Shown one piece after another: positions 16,770 through 24,453 of a stretch of DNA of 64,000 bases. Under the pieces are notes generated by a model. The model made no database searches. It was not told the origin of the DNA and was given only the letters and a program-made list of their open reading frames with translations. Source of the stretch: Solidesulfovibrio aerotolerans. GTDB taxonomy: Bacteria; Desulfobacterota; Desulfovibrionia; Desulfovibrionales; Desulfovibrionaceae. The translations under genes were made by a program, and so were the position numbers. The stretch spans positions 1-64,000 of the forward strand of contig NZ_WVUD01000010.1 of assembly GCF_009856865.1 (NCBI RefSeq). Direction: 5' to 3'. Each line of letters starts with the position of its first letter. The first letter of the stretch is position 1.

Positions 16770-17810
16770 TCAGCGCACAACCGCCACGCCCCAGGCCGCC
16801 GCAAGGCTTAGAAAGGCCAATGCGCCCCAGAGTACTTGGGCCGCCGTCCCCGGCTCCCCCCGGCGTTTCAACCAGAAACCGGCGGCCAGCCCCAGGGCCG
16901 CACCCGAGGCAAAGCCGAACAAATGGCCGGCCAGATCGACGGCCATCCCGTCCTCGCCGCCGGCCCCGAGCATGGCCAGCAGCATCAACGCCGCCCCGGC
17001 CGGAGCGGATCGGCGAAAGGTCAGCGGCGGCCACTGGTTGGCCAGCCGCACGCCGCCAAGAGCCCCCAACGCCCCGAAAACGGCGGTGGAGGCCCCGAGA
17101 AAATGCATGCCCGGCCCCTGGATGAGCACCTTTAATACATTGCCGGCAACGCCAGCGGCCAGGGTCAGGGCAAAGCCCAGGCCCAGCCCGGTCTCGCGGC
17201 ACAAAAGCGACAGGAACAGCGCCCCGCTGGCGGCGTTGCCAAACAGATGGGCCGGATCGGCGTGCAGGCACAGGGCCGTGGCCGCCCGTTGCCACTGCCC
17301 GGCCAGCATGAGGGCGGAATCCCCGGCTCCCAGGCTTTTCCAGACGATGCGCCGCCCGAAAACGACGGTTTCCCCCAGCATAAATCCCCAGGCAGCGGTG
17401 AGAAGGCCCATCCAGGCCAGCACCGCAGGCCAGACCGGGGGACGCACCGGTTCGGCCTCGGGATCATACAGCACAATGGCCGCGCGTTCGGCCGCATACC
17501 CGGCCAGTTCCGCCAGGGCTTCTACGGCCCGGCGGCGCGGCACAAAAAGCCGGTAGCCGCTGCCCTGACGCCGGATGGAGTGGGGGATGGCCCGCGAGGC
17601 CAGGATCATTTCCCATTCCCGGGCGCGTATGGCCGTGGCCGGACCGGGTTTGCCGGTGGCTTCTTCGGTAATGTCGCGCTGGCCGGGGCGCGGCCACAGG
17701 GAGGGCCGGGGGGCCGTGCGCGGCAGGCGTTTGGGGGCAGGCGGACGCTGCGTCGCTGCGGCGTCTTCCCTGGGGTCGGCTGGCTCAAAAAGGGGGTGCG
17801 TGTCCGGCAT
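16770..17810 (-). CDS. Rhomboid-family intramembrane serine protease
   Basis: A 346-residue protein with a 155-residue cytoplasmic N-terminal part and seven hydrophobic segments. The catalytic serine is in GAST (HFLGASTAVFGALGAL, about residue 238) and the partner histidine in DLAGHLFGF (about residue 295); the oxyanion-side HADPAHLFGN motif is also present, so the protease should be active. It cleaves membrane-anchored substrates within or near the bilayer. Start taken at MPDTHPLFEP, because upstream codons overlap the divergent AI-2E-type gene. The N-terminal part (REWEMILASRAIPHSIRRQG) looks like a small alpha/beta substrate-recognition domain. Confidence 0.88.
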   Translation of the reverse strand: MPDTHPLFEPADPREDAAATQRPPAPKRLPRTAPRPSLWPRPGQRDITEEATGKPGPATAIRAREWEMILASRAIPHSIRRQGSGYRLFVPRRRAVEALAELAGYAAERAAIVLYDPEAEPVRPPVWPAVLAWMGLLTAAWGFMLGETVVFGRRIVWKSLGAGDSALMLAGQWQRAATALCLHADPAHLFGNAASGALFLSLLCRETGLGLGFALTLAAGVAGNVLKVLIQGPGMHFLGASTAVFGALGALGGVRLANQWPPLTFRRSAPAGAALMLLAMLGAGGEDGMAVDLAGHLFGFASGAALGLAAGFWLKRRGEPGTAAQVLWGALAFLSLAAAWGVAVVR

Positions 17811-17900
17811 AGGCAGCGACTCTACGACGGATGCCGGCTGGTCCGCAACGCCTGCGAAAGGCCCTTGCTGCCGCCGCGCCTGATCTGGTACGTCCCCAAA

Positions 17901-19037
17901 ATGAACCAAAACAGCAAACCCATTTATTCCATCTTTTTGCTGCTCATCCTGGCCTCCGCCCTGATTTTGGCCTGCATCGTGCTGCACCCGTTCGTTAACA
18001 TCCTTATCATCGGCGTGGTGATGGCGGCCCTTTTCCGGCCCGTCCACCGCCGCATCGCGGGGCTTTGCGGCGAGAAACGGCCCACCCTGGCAGCGCTTTT
18101 AACCACCGGACTCATCTTCACCTGCATCATCATCCCGCTCTTTTTCTTTCTGGGTTCCCTGTTGGCCCAGGGGGTGCAATCCGTCAACGCCCTGCAGCAC
18201 AAACTGGCCGCCACCGATTTCAACCAGTTGTTCAGCCAGGACGCGCTGGCGCCATACATGGCCTGGGTCCAGGAGCATCTGCCTTTTCTGGATCTGAAAA
18301 AACTGGCCCTGCAAGCCGACCTCATCGATATCTCCAAGACCGCCGGCCAGATGCTCCTGGACAGCGGCAGCCGGGTCATCGGCAACGTGTTCCTTTTGAC
18401 CATGAACTTTCTGATTCTGATGTTCGTGCTGTTTTTTCTCATCCGTGACGGCCACGAGATGCTGGCCCAACTGCGCTATCTGGTCCCCCTGACCACGGAT
18501 CAGGAAAACCGGATCATCCGCCAACTCGACGACGTGTCCAAGTCCGTCATCCTCGGGGCCTTCGTCATCGCCCTGGCCCAGGGGCTGGCCGGCGGCATCG
18601 GGCTTTTCATCGTCGGCATCCAGCCCTTTTTCTGGGGCTGCATGATGGGATTTGCCTCGCTGATTCCTGTCATTGGCACAGCGATTATCTGGCTGCCCGT
18701 GTCCCTCTATCTGATGCTGACCGGCCAGTGGCAGTGGGGCGTTTTCATGATGATCTGGGGCGCGGTGGTCATTTCCAGCATTGATTCGTTTATCCGGCCG
18801 CTGCTCATGCAAAACCGCTCCAACATGTCCACCTTCTGGGTGTTTCTCTCCATCATCGGCGGCATCAAATTCTTTGGAGCGCTCGGCATCCTCTACGGTC
18901 CCTTGGTGCTGGGCTTTGCCATGGTGATGCTGACCCTGTACGCCGAGGATTACCGGCATGTCCTGGAAGAGCGTAATCTCGTGGCCCCGACCCGGCCCCA
19001 CCGGCAGACGCCGGACGACACCGCGGGCACACCCTAG
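17901..19037 (+). CDS. AI-2E family transporter (YdiK/TqsA-type permease)
   Basis: A 378-residue polytopic protein. Two N-terminal membrane segments (IFLLLILASALILACIVL; ALLTTGLIFTCIIIPLFFFL) surround PVHRR, followed by an amphipathic middle and further segments with the family block GFASLIPVIGTAIIWLPVSL and the C-terminal GALGILYGPLVLGFAMV. This matches the AI-2E transporter superfamily, whose members export signals, Na+ or other small solutes; substrate unknown. Start MNQNSKPIYS chosen as the first Met before the first membrane segment. It is transcribed away from the rhomboid gene; the two starts are 90 bases apart. Confidence 0.88.
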   Translation: MNQNSKPIYSIFLLLILASALILACIVLHPFVNILIIGVVMAALFRPVHRRIAGLCGEKRPTLAALLTTGLIFTCIIIPLFFFLGSLLAQGVQSVNALQHKLAATDFNQLFSQDALAPYMAWVQEHLPFLDLKKLALQADLIDISKTAGQMLLDSGSRVIGNVFLLTMNFLILMFVLFFLIRDGHEMLAQLRYLVPLTTDQENRIIRQLDDVSKSVILGAFVIALAQGLAGGIGLFIVGIQPFFWGCMMGFASLIPVIGTAIIWLPVSLYLMLTGQWQWGVFMMIWGAVVISSIDSFIRPLLMQNRSNMSTFWVFLSIIGGIKFFGALGILYGPLVLGFAMVMLTLYAEDYRHVLEERNLVAPTRPHRQTPDDTAGTP

Positions 19038-19184
19038 GCGGCCTCCGACTGACACCGCCACGGGGCCAGCCTATCCGATACGCAGCCGCCGCGCGGGCCA
19101 CAGCGCCGGAATAGAATCCCGCCCCCAGGGTTCTGTATTGTCTGCGAAGGCGCGACCAAGGGTGGCAAAGCTGCTCCAGGAAAT

Positions 19185-19210
19185 AAAAAAGGGCCGCTTG
19201 GCGGCCCTTG
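19185..19210 (-). terminator. Intrinsic terminator of the twin-CX3C gene
   Basis: Read leftward: AAGGGCCGC, loop CAA, GCGGCCCTT, then a run of T. It lies 22 bases past the stop of the gene at 19232-19588 and could also slow readthrough from the AI-2E gene on the other strand. Confidence 0.85.
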
Positions 19211-19231
19211 TGTGAACGTTTAATCGGCTGG

Positions 19232-19588
19232 TTAACTGCCGCCGCCCTGCTGCTGCTGGCACATGGCAAAGCCAATGTTGCAGTTGTTAACACAGGTGCC
19301 GTTGCCGGCACACATCATGGCGCAGCGTTGGTGGCTTTGCACGCAGGAATTGTTGCCGATCTGCTGCTGCTGCTGCTGCTGCTGGCCGCCCTGCTGCTGG
19401 CCGCCCTGTTGCTGGCCGCCCTGCTGCTGGCCGCGCTGACCGCCTTGGCCCTGCTGCTGCGGGGCATACTGGGCCGTTTGCCACTGTTCGCCGTTGCCGG
19501 CAGCCATGGCCGGTGCAGCCATCCACAAGGAGCAGGCCAAAAGCGAACCAAATACAGCAGTTACGGTCCTCAATTTTCGCAAACGCAT
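19232..19588 (-). CDS. Small secreted Gln/Gly-repeat protein with twin-CX3C domain
   Basis: A 118-residue protein. Signal peptide 1-31 ends with APAMA-AG. A low-complexity stretch follows, with repeated QQQGG units and an eight-Gln run. The tail has six cysteines with mirror-symmetric spacing C-x6-C-x3-C-x5-C-x3-C-x6-C (core RCAMMCAGNGTCVNNC), which predicts a disulfide-stapled helical hairpin in the periplasm or outside. The start is fixed by GGGAGG seven bases before ATG 19588; an upstream in-frame Met lacks this. It has its own promoter (19628-19656) and terminator. I know no family for it; the repeat number may vary between strains. Confidence 0.75.
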   Translation of the reverse strand: MRLRKLRTVTAVFGSLLACSLWMAAPAMAAGNGEQWQTAQYAPQQQGQGGQRGQQQGGQQQGGQQQGGQQQQQQQQIGNNSCVQSHQRCAMMCAGNGTCVNNCNIGFAMCQQQQGGGS

Positions 19589-19627
19589 ATTCGACCTCCC
19601 CCTCAAATTGTTTTTTCCGACATTTAG

Positions 19628-19656
19628 ATATAAGCACATGGGTGTGCGCACGTCAA
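19628..19656 (-). promoter_or_regulatory. Sigma-70-type promoter for the twin-CX3C gene
   Basis: Read leftward: TTGACG, 17-base spacer, TTATAT, with the -10 about 40 bases before the ATG at 19588. Both boxes are close to consensus, in a region otherwise rich in GC. Confidence 0.7.
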
Positions 19657-19681
19657 GGACGATCTGCTCCGGCCAAACGGC

Positions 19682-20326
19682 TCAATCGAGCGGGGTCTTG
19701 GCCGAGGGGTCAAGCTTTTTCACTTGCAAAAAATCCTCCCGGGCCTTGTCCGGCTCGCCCAGGGCCTCGTACGTCTTGCCGCGATTCAGATACAGGTCAG
19801 GATCGTCCGGGGCGGCGGCGATGGCCATGGAATAGTTGGCCATGGCACTTTGGAGATTGCCTTTTTTAAACCAGGCCGCTCCCCGGTTATTGAGGGCCTT
19901 GGCGTCCTTGACGTCTGCTTCCAGTGCCTTGGAATAATCGCTTATCGCCAGATCGTAATGTCGCAGGGAAAAATAGGCGTTGCCCCGGTTAAAGACCGCC
20001 TGGGCGTAACCGGCATCCTTCTCAAGCGCCTTGGTATAGTCCTCGATAGCGGCGTTGTAGTCGCCAAGGGCCGCCTTGGCGTAGCCCCGGGCAGCCAGAA
20101 AAAGGTGGACCTGTTCACCCGGCAGCTCGTTGGAGTCCATGGCCTCGGTGAGCTGGGTCAGGGCCGTATGATAGTCCTGGCCGGCCAGGGCGGTCAGGCC
20201 GGCCTTGGCTTGTTCCAGGCCTCCGGCCCAGGCGGCAGGCGCGCCGGACATCGCGGGAAACCCCAGCATAACCACGGCAACAACCGCCCCCTGCCGGGCG
20301 CGTTGCAAAAGACGCAGGCGCTTCAA
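19682..20326 (-). CDS. Periplasmic TPR-repeat protein
   Basis: A 214-residue protein with an N-terminal signal peptide (VVAVVMLGFPAMSGAPAAWA) and five tetratricopeptide-type units, clearest in AIEDYTKALEKDAGYAQAVF, LAISDYSKALEADVKDAKAL and AMANYSMAIAAAPDDPDLYL. TPR proteins scaffold protein complexes; no partner is evident. The start overlaps the stop of the PilZ-domain gene by four bases (20323-20326), so the two are coupled in translation. No T-rich terminator is seen just after its stop. Confidence 0.85.
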   Translation of the reverse strand: MKRLRLLQRARQGAVVAVVMLGFPAMSGAPAAWAGGLEQAKAGLTALAGQDYHTALTQLTEAMDSNELPGEQVHLFLAARGYAKAALGDYNAAIEDYTKALEKDAGYAQAVFNRGNAYFSLRHYDLAISDYSKALEADVKDAKALNNRGAAWFKKGNLQSAMANYSMAIAAAPDDPDLYLNRGKTYEALGEPDKAREDFLQVKKLDPSAKTPLD

Positions 20327-20700
20327 GACTCCTCTCCCTCCCGGGGCAGATCAAAAGCCGGAACTTGTAATTCCTTGTCGATCATGTCCGCGTCCTGGGA
20401 ACAGTACCGCACCATGTTGCGCAGATGGAAAAAGGCGCTTTCGTCCATACTTTCAAAATCAATGGCCACGCCTTCGTCACTGGACCGCACAATGATGGCC
20501 TTAAGCCGCACCTTGATATCTTTGGCCAGCCCGAAAACAACCGTGCAGTCCCGGCCGGCGGCCAGCTTGGACTCCGGCTCAAAGAGCGCCCCTTTGAGGC
20601 TGAGGTTTTGCGTGCTGACCGGGATTTTTTCCCCGTCGATATACACATAGGCGTCGAATTGGGCGCTGACCCGGCTGCGACGGCGTTTGTTCTCGCTCAT
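20323..20700 (-). CDS. PilZ-domain protein, predicted c-di-GMP receptor
   Basis: A 125-residue single-domain protein. The N-terminal RRRSR fits the RxxxR motif and NLSLKG fits the D/NxSxxG motif of PilZ c-di-GMP-binding domains, so binding is likely. The tail is acidic with no added domain. Overlaps the downstream TPR gene by four bases and follows the diadenylate-cyclase-domain gene by 97 bases on the same strand. Its output is unknown. Confidence 0.85.
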   Translation of the reverse strand: MSENKRRRSRVSAQFDAYVYIDGEKIPVSTQNLSLKGALFEPESKLAAGRDCTVVFGLAKDIKVRLKAIIVRSSDEGVAIDFESMDESAFFHLRNMVRYCSQDADMIDKELQVPAFDLPREGEES

Positions 20701-20797
20701 ATATTCCTCACTTCACCGGGCGCACTCCTGCCCCGGCCACGTCCCGAACCTGATCTCTAGCGCTTTCCGGGCCGATTATAAAGCATCAATACGGCGA

Positions 20798-22096
20798 TCA
20801 GGCCACGGGCGCGGACACGGACATGGGGATCAGCGGTCCGCACACCCCGATGCGGCCGTCGGGAAGCCGCACAAATTCCCGCATCTCCCCGTCCTGGGAT
20901 ATCGCCACCACCACGGCCCCAGGCAATCGGGCGCAAAACCGGGCGGCCGAACGGTGGCGCGTCCCGAACGCGGCCAAATCCACCATGCCGGTGGCAACCG
21001 GGTCGGAGGTGTCCGGCGACAGGGACACACAGTCCGGCAGGCGTTCCTCGTCCCGGGCCAAAAGCTCCACCCGAAAGCCGCGCACCGACAGGGACGCGTC
21101 CAAAATCACCGCCCCGTCCACGCACGAGGCCTGGGCCGTGACCCGGGTGGCCGTGTCCCACTGCTCCAGGTGAACGGCCAGATTGCGGCCGGCCCCGGCC
21201 AGATTCTGGGCCACCCGGCCCAGATTGGGCCAGGCCACACCCACCCCCGGCGACAGCAGGCCCTCGATGCCGGCCCCGTCAGGCTGGCCGGACGGCAAAA
21301 AAACAAACAGGCCGCCATGGCCGGCGGTCACGGCCAGGGAAAATACCCGGGCCAGCGTGGCCTTGACCAGACTGGCCAACGAGCCGACGTCCTCGGCCCC
21401 ATTCGCCAACAGCCCGGCCGCCCGACGGCATAACGGCAGAAACACCGGGGAAAAAGCGTTGTCGTGGCACAGCGCCAGCCGGCCCTCTTTGAGTTCCAGA
21501 TAGATGGCCGGGCCGTCCCGGGGCAGCAGGACGGCCCGCATCCGCGCCGGCGCGGTGACGTGCAGGGACAAGCCCGGGAACAGCGTGCCACCATGGTAGT
21601 CGATGCGGCCGCGAAGGGCGGCAAAGCCGGAATACTCCACCCGGGCCACACCTTCGGTCCGCAGACCATCCTGCCCTTGCTTGACCACAAAGGCATAGGG
21701 TCCGGGCGGGATACCGGGACTTAAACGGTGCAAGGTATTGAGACAAAAAGGTTGGGGCGGGGAAAACCGCAGGTCGAGCACCGGTTCCGGGCCGCCGGCC
21801 AGGGGGGAAAACAATTGAAAGGACGGATAGCGCCCCTCTTCCCGCTTGAGGCTGGCGCGATAGGCCGTTTCCACCAGCACGGAAAGCCCCGTTGCGCAAA
21901 GGGCTGTGGGGTTGGGGGAAAGGCCGGCCGCCAGATCCAGGGGACCGGCCGGTCCCGCTGCCGGGAACGGGTCGGGAGACGACTGCATTTGGGCCTTGTA
22001 GGGCTGCTCCGGATGTCTGTCAAACCCGGGCGTCACCCCGAAAATGTTGCGTTCAGAAAGTTCCGTTATGGCTTGCCCAGCAGCAACACCTTGCAT
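20798..22096 (-). CDS. Diadenylate cyclase (DisA_N/DAC) domain protein with long N-terminal sensor-like region
   Basis: A 432-residue protein. The C-terminal ~110 residues carry both catalytic signatures of DAC enzymes: DGAVI near residue 328 and GTRHRSA near 377, with the following AVVVAISQDGEMREF strand. These residues bind ATP and make c-di-AMP in DisA, CdaA and CdaS, so the domain should be active. The first ~310 residues have no membrane segment and resemble what I recall as the DACNV sensor region. ATG 22096 has GGAAAAG ten bases upstream; a second Met (MQSSPDPF, 36 residues in) is an alternative start. It is followed on the same strand by the PilZ and TPR genes. Confidence 0.75.
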   Translation of the reverse strand: MQGVAAGQAITELSERNIFGVTPGFDRHPEQPYKAQMQSSPDPFPAAGPAGPLDLAAGLSPNPTALCATGLSVLVETAYRASLKREEGRYPSFQLFSPLAGGPEPVLDLRFSPPQPFCLNTLHRLSPGIPPGPYAFVVKQGQDGLRTEGVARVEYSGFAALRGRIDYHGGTLFPGLSLHVTAPARMRAVLLPRDGPAIYLELKEGRLALCHDNAFSPVFLPLCRRAAGLLANGAEDVGSLASLVKATLARVFSLAVTAGHGGLFVFLPSGQPDGAGIEGLLSPGVGVAWPNLGRVAQNLAGAGRNLAVHLEQWDTATRVTAQASCVDGAVILDASLSVRGFRVELLARDEERLPDCVSLSPDTSDPVATGMVDLAAFGTRHRSAARFCARLPGAVVVAISQDGEMREFVRLPDGRIGVCGPLIPMSVSAPVA

Positions 22097-22152
22097 TTAT
22101 GGTTCTTTTCCATACAAAAACAGAACTGCTTATGATGTGCGCTCCGTGAGAC

Positions 22153-22181
22153 AACCGTCGCGTAATTGTTGCGCGACGGTT
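22153..22181. repeat. Hairpin between divergent DAC-domain and glpQ genes
   Basis: AACCGTCGCG (22153-22162) and its exact complement CGCGACGGTT (22172-22181) flank a 9-base loop. It sits in the 149-base gap between the two divergent starts. No T-run follows, so an operator or mRNA leader structure is more likely than a terminator. Confidence 0.6.
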
Positions 22182-22245
22182 ATGTCCTGGCAGGCATTCC
22201 GGGCAATGCTCCCCCAATAATCCCAACCTGCGCAAGGAGTGTCCC

Positions 22246-23316
22246 ATGCCCAACGTCTCTTTCCAACTCGTCGTAGTCGCTGCCCTGGCCGTGCTCGCCC
22301 TTGGCGGTCTGGCCGGCGAAGCCATGGCCCAGTCCCGCCCGGCCGCGCCACTCGTTATCGGCCACCGCGGCGCCTGCGGCCACCGGCCCGAGCACACCCT
22401 GGCTTCGTATGAACTGGCCATCGACCTGGGGGCCGACTTCATCGAACCGGACCTGGTCGCCACCAAGGACGGGGTGCTCGTGGCCCGCCACGAAAACGAC
22501 ATCTCCGGAACCACCGACGTGGCCGCCAAATTCCCGGACCGTAAAACCAAAAAAATGATCGACGGCACCGAAATCGAAGGCTTTTTCACCGAAGACTTCA
22601 CCCTGGCCGAAATAAAGACCCTGCGGGCGAAAGAACGGCTCGATTTCCGGGACCACAGTTCTGACGGCCAATACGAAGTGGCGACCCTGGACGAGGTCAT
22701 TGCCCTGGTGCGGCGCAAGGAAGCCGAAACCGGCCGGGTCATCGGCCTGTATCCCGAAACCAAGCACCCCACCTATTTTCGCGGCATCGGCCTGCCGCTG
22801 GAAGGCCGACTGGTGGAAACCCTGCATAAAAACGGCTACGACAAGGCCGACTCGCCGGTCTTCATCCAGTCCTTCGAGTTGCAAAATCTCAAGGATCTTC
22901 GCGAAATGACCAAGCTCCGATTGGTCTTTCTCTATGACGAACCCGACATGCGGCCCTACGATCTCGTGGTCGCCGGGGACCCACGCACCTACGCCGAGCT
23001 GCTCGCGCCCAAGGAACTGGCCGCAATCGCCCGCTTTGCCCAGGGCATCGGCCCCTGGAAGCGGCTGATCATCGCGGAAAACCCGGACAAGACCCTGGCC
23101 GCCCCCAACACCGTGGTGGCCGACGCCCATGCCGCAGGACTGCTCGTCCATCCCTACACGTTTCGCAATGAGGCCCGCTATCTGGCTCCGGAGTATGCCG
23201 GCGACCCTGTGAAAGAATACATCCAGTTTTTCGAGCTTGGCGTGGACGGCGTCTTCAGCGATTTCCCGGACACGGCTGTGGCTGCCCGCGAGGCGTTTGT
23301 TAAGAGCAAGAAATAA
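22246..23316 (+). CDS. glpQ: Periplasmic glycerophosphodiester phosphodiesterase
   Basis: A 356-residue enzyme that hydrolyses glycerophosphodiesters to glycerol-3-phosphate and an alcohol. A signal peptide ends at GEAMA-QS (about residue 29). The GDPD catalytic set is visible: GHRGACGHRPEHT (His, Arg, His), EPD and the metal-site HEND, followed later by the ETKHP strand and the C-terminal GVDGVFSDFPDTA block. The length matches E. coli GlpQ rather than cytoplasmic UgpQ. AAGGAG lies eight bases before the ATG. No glycerol-3-phosphate uptake gene is nearby, so it stands alone. Confidence 0.93.
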   Translation: MPNVSFQLVVVAALAVLALGGLAGEAMAQSRPAAPLVIGHRGACGHRPEHTLASYELAIDLGADFIEPDLVATKDGVLVARHENDISGTTDVAAKFPDRKTKKMIDGTEIEGFFTEDFTLAEIKTLRAKERLDFRDHSSDGQYEVATLDEVIALVRRKEAETGRVIGLYPETKHPTYFRGIGLPLEGRLVETLHKNGYDKADSPVFIQSFELQNLKDLREMTKLRLVFLYDEPDMRPYDLVVAGDPRTYAELLAPKELAAIARFAQGIGPWKRLIIAENPDKTLAAPNTVVADAHAAGLLVHPYTFRNEARYLAPEYAGDPVKEYIQFFELGVDGVFSDFPDTAVAAREAFVKSKK

Positions 23317-23642
23317 CCCTGCCTGCCCTTCCGGCTGCGGCCGCTGCCACTGCGGGGGCGGCCGTTGCCGCCCCGCCTGCCGCGTGGACTGCAAAGCCCG
23401 CACCCACCCTTGCGAACGCCGGACCCATCCCCGGCCGCCGGAGCAACGGTGGTTCCCGCCACGCTTGCGCTGCGGCAGTGCCCATTCGACGGAAGTGCAT
23501 TTTCCTCCCACCAACCGTCGCGGCAACGCCGTTCCCCCTTAACCCCTTGCCTCCAGGTGGGATTCCAAAGGGCTCAGCCCTTTGGCCGCCGGAGGCCTCT
23601 TCTGCCTCCTCCGCCTCTTTTGCCCTTCTATCTCTTCTGCTC
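23317..23642. other. Gene-free stretch with dispersed repeat
   Basis: This stretch separates the converging glpQ gene and the lipoprotein gene. It contains the repeat at 23565-23596. Longer open frames here run across known genes and lack ribosome sites; I see no other gene. Confidence 0.6.
23565..23596 (-). repeat. Dispersed intergenic repeat, hairpin copy
   Basis: Hairpin CCAAAGGGCT / AGCCCTTTGG with one central base (23565-23585), followed by GGCCGCCGGAGGC (23584-23596), the reverse complement of the repeat core at 12402. It lies just past the stop of the lipoprotein gene on the minus strand and may help end its transcript. Confidence 0.7.
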
Positions 23643-24221
23643 TTATTCCCGTCGGCCACCGTCTGCACCCTGGGGCAGGACTGCCGCCACGGCGGTTGCG
23701 GTGGGCCGATGGCGCACCATGAGCCGGGCCGGGCCGTCCACGGCACGTTCCAGGATCAGCTCTGTCTCGCCGGCCGACCACAGGCACACGGTCCGCCCGG
23801 CTGTTTCCCGGCAATGGGCCGGGCCGAAATCCCGGGTCAGGCGGTCGTGCAAGCCGGCGGCGGCCGGGGCCTCGGCCAGGGCGGCGTCGATGGAAAAAAG
23901 CCGTCCCTGGTCAAAGGCCAGGACAGGATCGGTCAGCACAACGCCGGCCCACCCCGTTTCCCGCCGTCCGGGCGCGGTGAAAAAGGCCAGGCGCTGTGAC
24001 ACGTCGGCCGGCAGGGGCACTTGCTGGCGCACCAGTTCGGCCGTCGGGGCCTCGCCAAAGGCCAGACCGAAAAGCCGGTGCGGCAGTTCGGCCGGCCGGG
24101 AACAGGCGGCAACCGCCAGCAGCCAGACGGCGCAAACAACGGCCCGGGCGAGGACGCGGGCTGGAACGGCAGCGGCGACAGAGAGGGTGGCGGCAGCGGC
24201 GGCGATGGCAGGAATGGTCAT
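23643..24221 (-). CDS. Predicted lipoprotein of unknown function
   Basis: A 192-residue protein. The N-terminal hydrophobic stretch ends in LLAVAAC with Cys near residue 40, a lipobox with an unusually long leader; the start may lie at a later codon. GGAG sits eight bases before ATG 24221, which supports the longer form. The mature part is a small alpha/beta fold (RLFGLAFGEAPTAELVRQQV) with two further Cys (AHCRETAGRTVCLW) that could pair. I do not recognise it. It runs away from the M23 peptidase gene. Confidence 0.6.
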   Translation of the reverse strand: MTIPAIAAAAATLSVAAAVPARVLARAVVCAVWLLAVAACSRPAELPHRLFGLAFGEAPTAELVRQQVPLPADVSQRLAFFTAPGRRETGWAGVVLTDPVLAFDQGRLFSIDAALAEAPAAAGLHDRLTRDFGPAHCRETAGRTVCLWSAGETELILERAVDGPARLMVRHRPTATAVAAVLPQGADGGRRE

Positions 24222-24453
24222 GGTCTCACTCCAGGGATTGCGGCCGGATCAAGCGGCCAGGACGCGGGCTCGGGCTCCAGCGCATGACATATTGTTCATC
24301 TTCTGTTTAGCGACAAGCCGGACAAGGGATGCCAAAGCCTCGTTTCCCGCGCCGCCGCAAAGGCGCGTTGCCGCAACCCGCCGTCCGCGATCGGCGCATA
24401 CCGGCAGGCCAACCCGCCCACGAGCGTAACCGCCTATCCTGGAAGGACCAAGC

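Noticed and set aside
23365-24429. 354-residue plus-strand frame
   Set aside because: Crosses the repeat and the lipoprotein gene antisense; Arg/Pro-rich with no motif or ribosome site.
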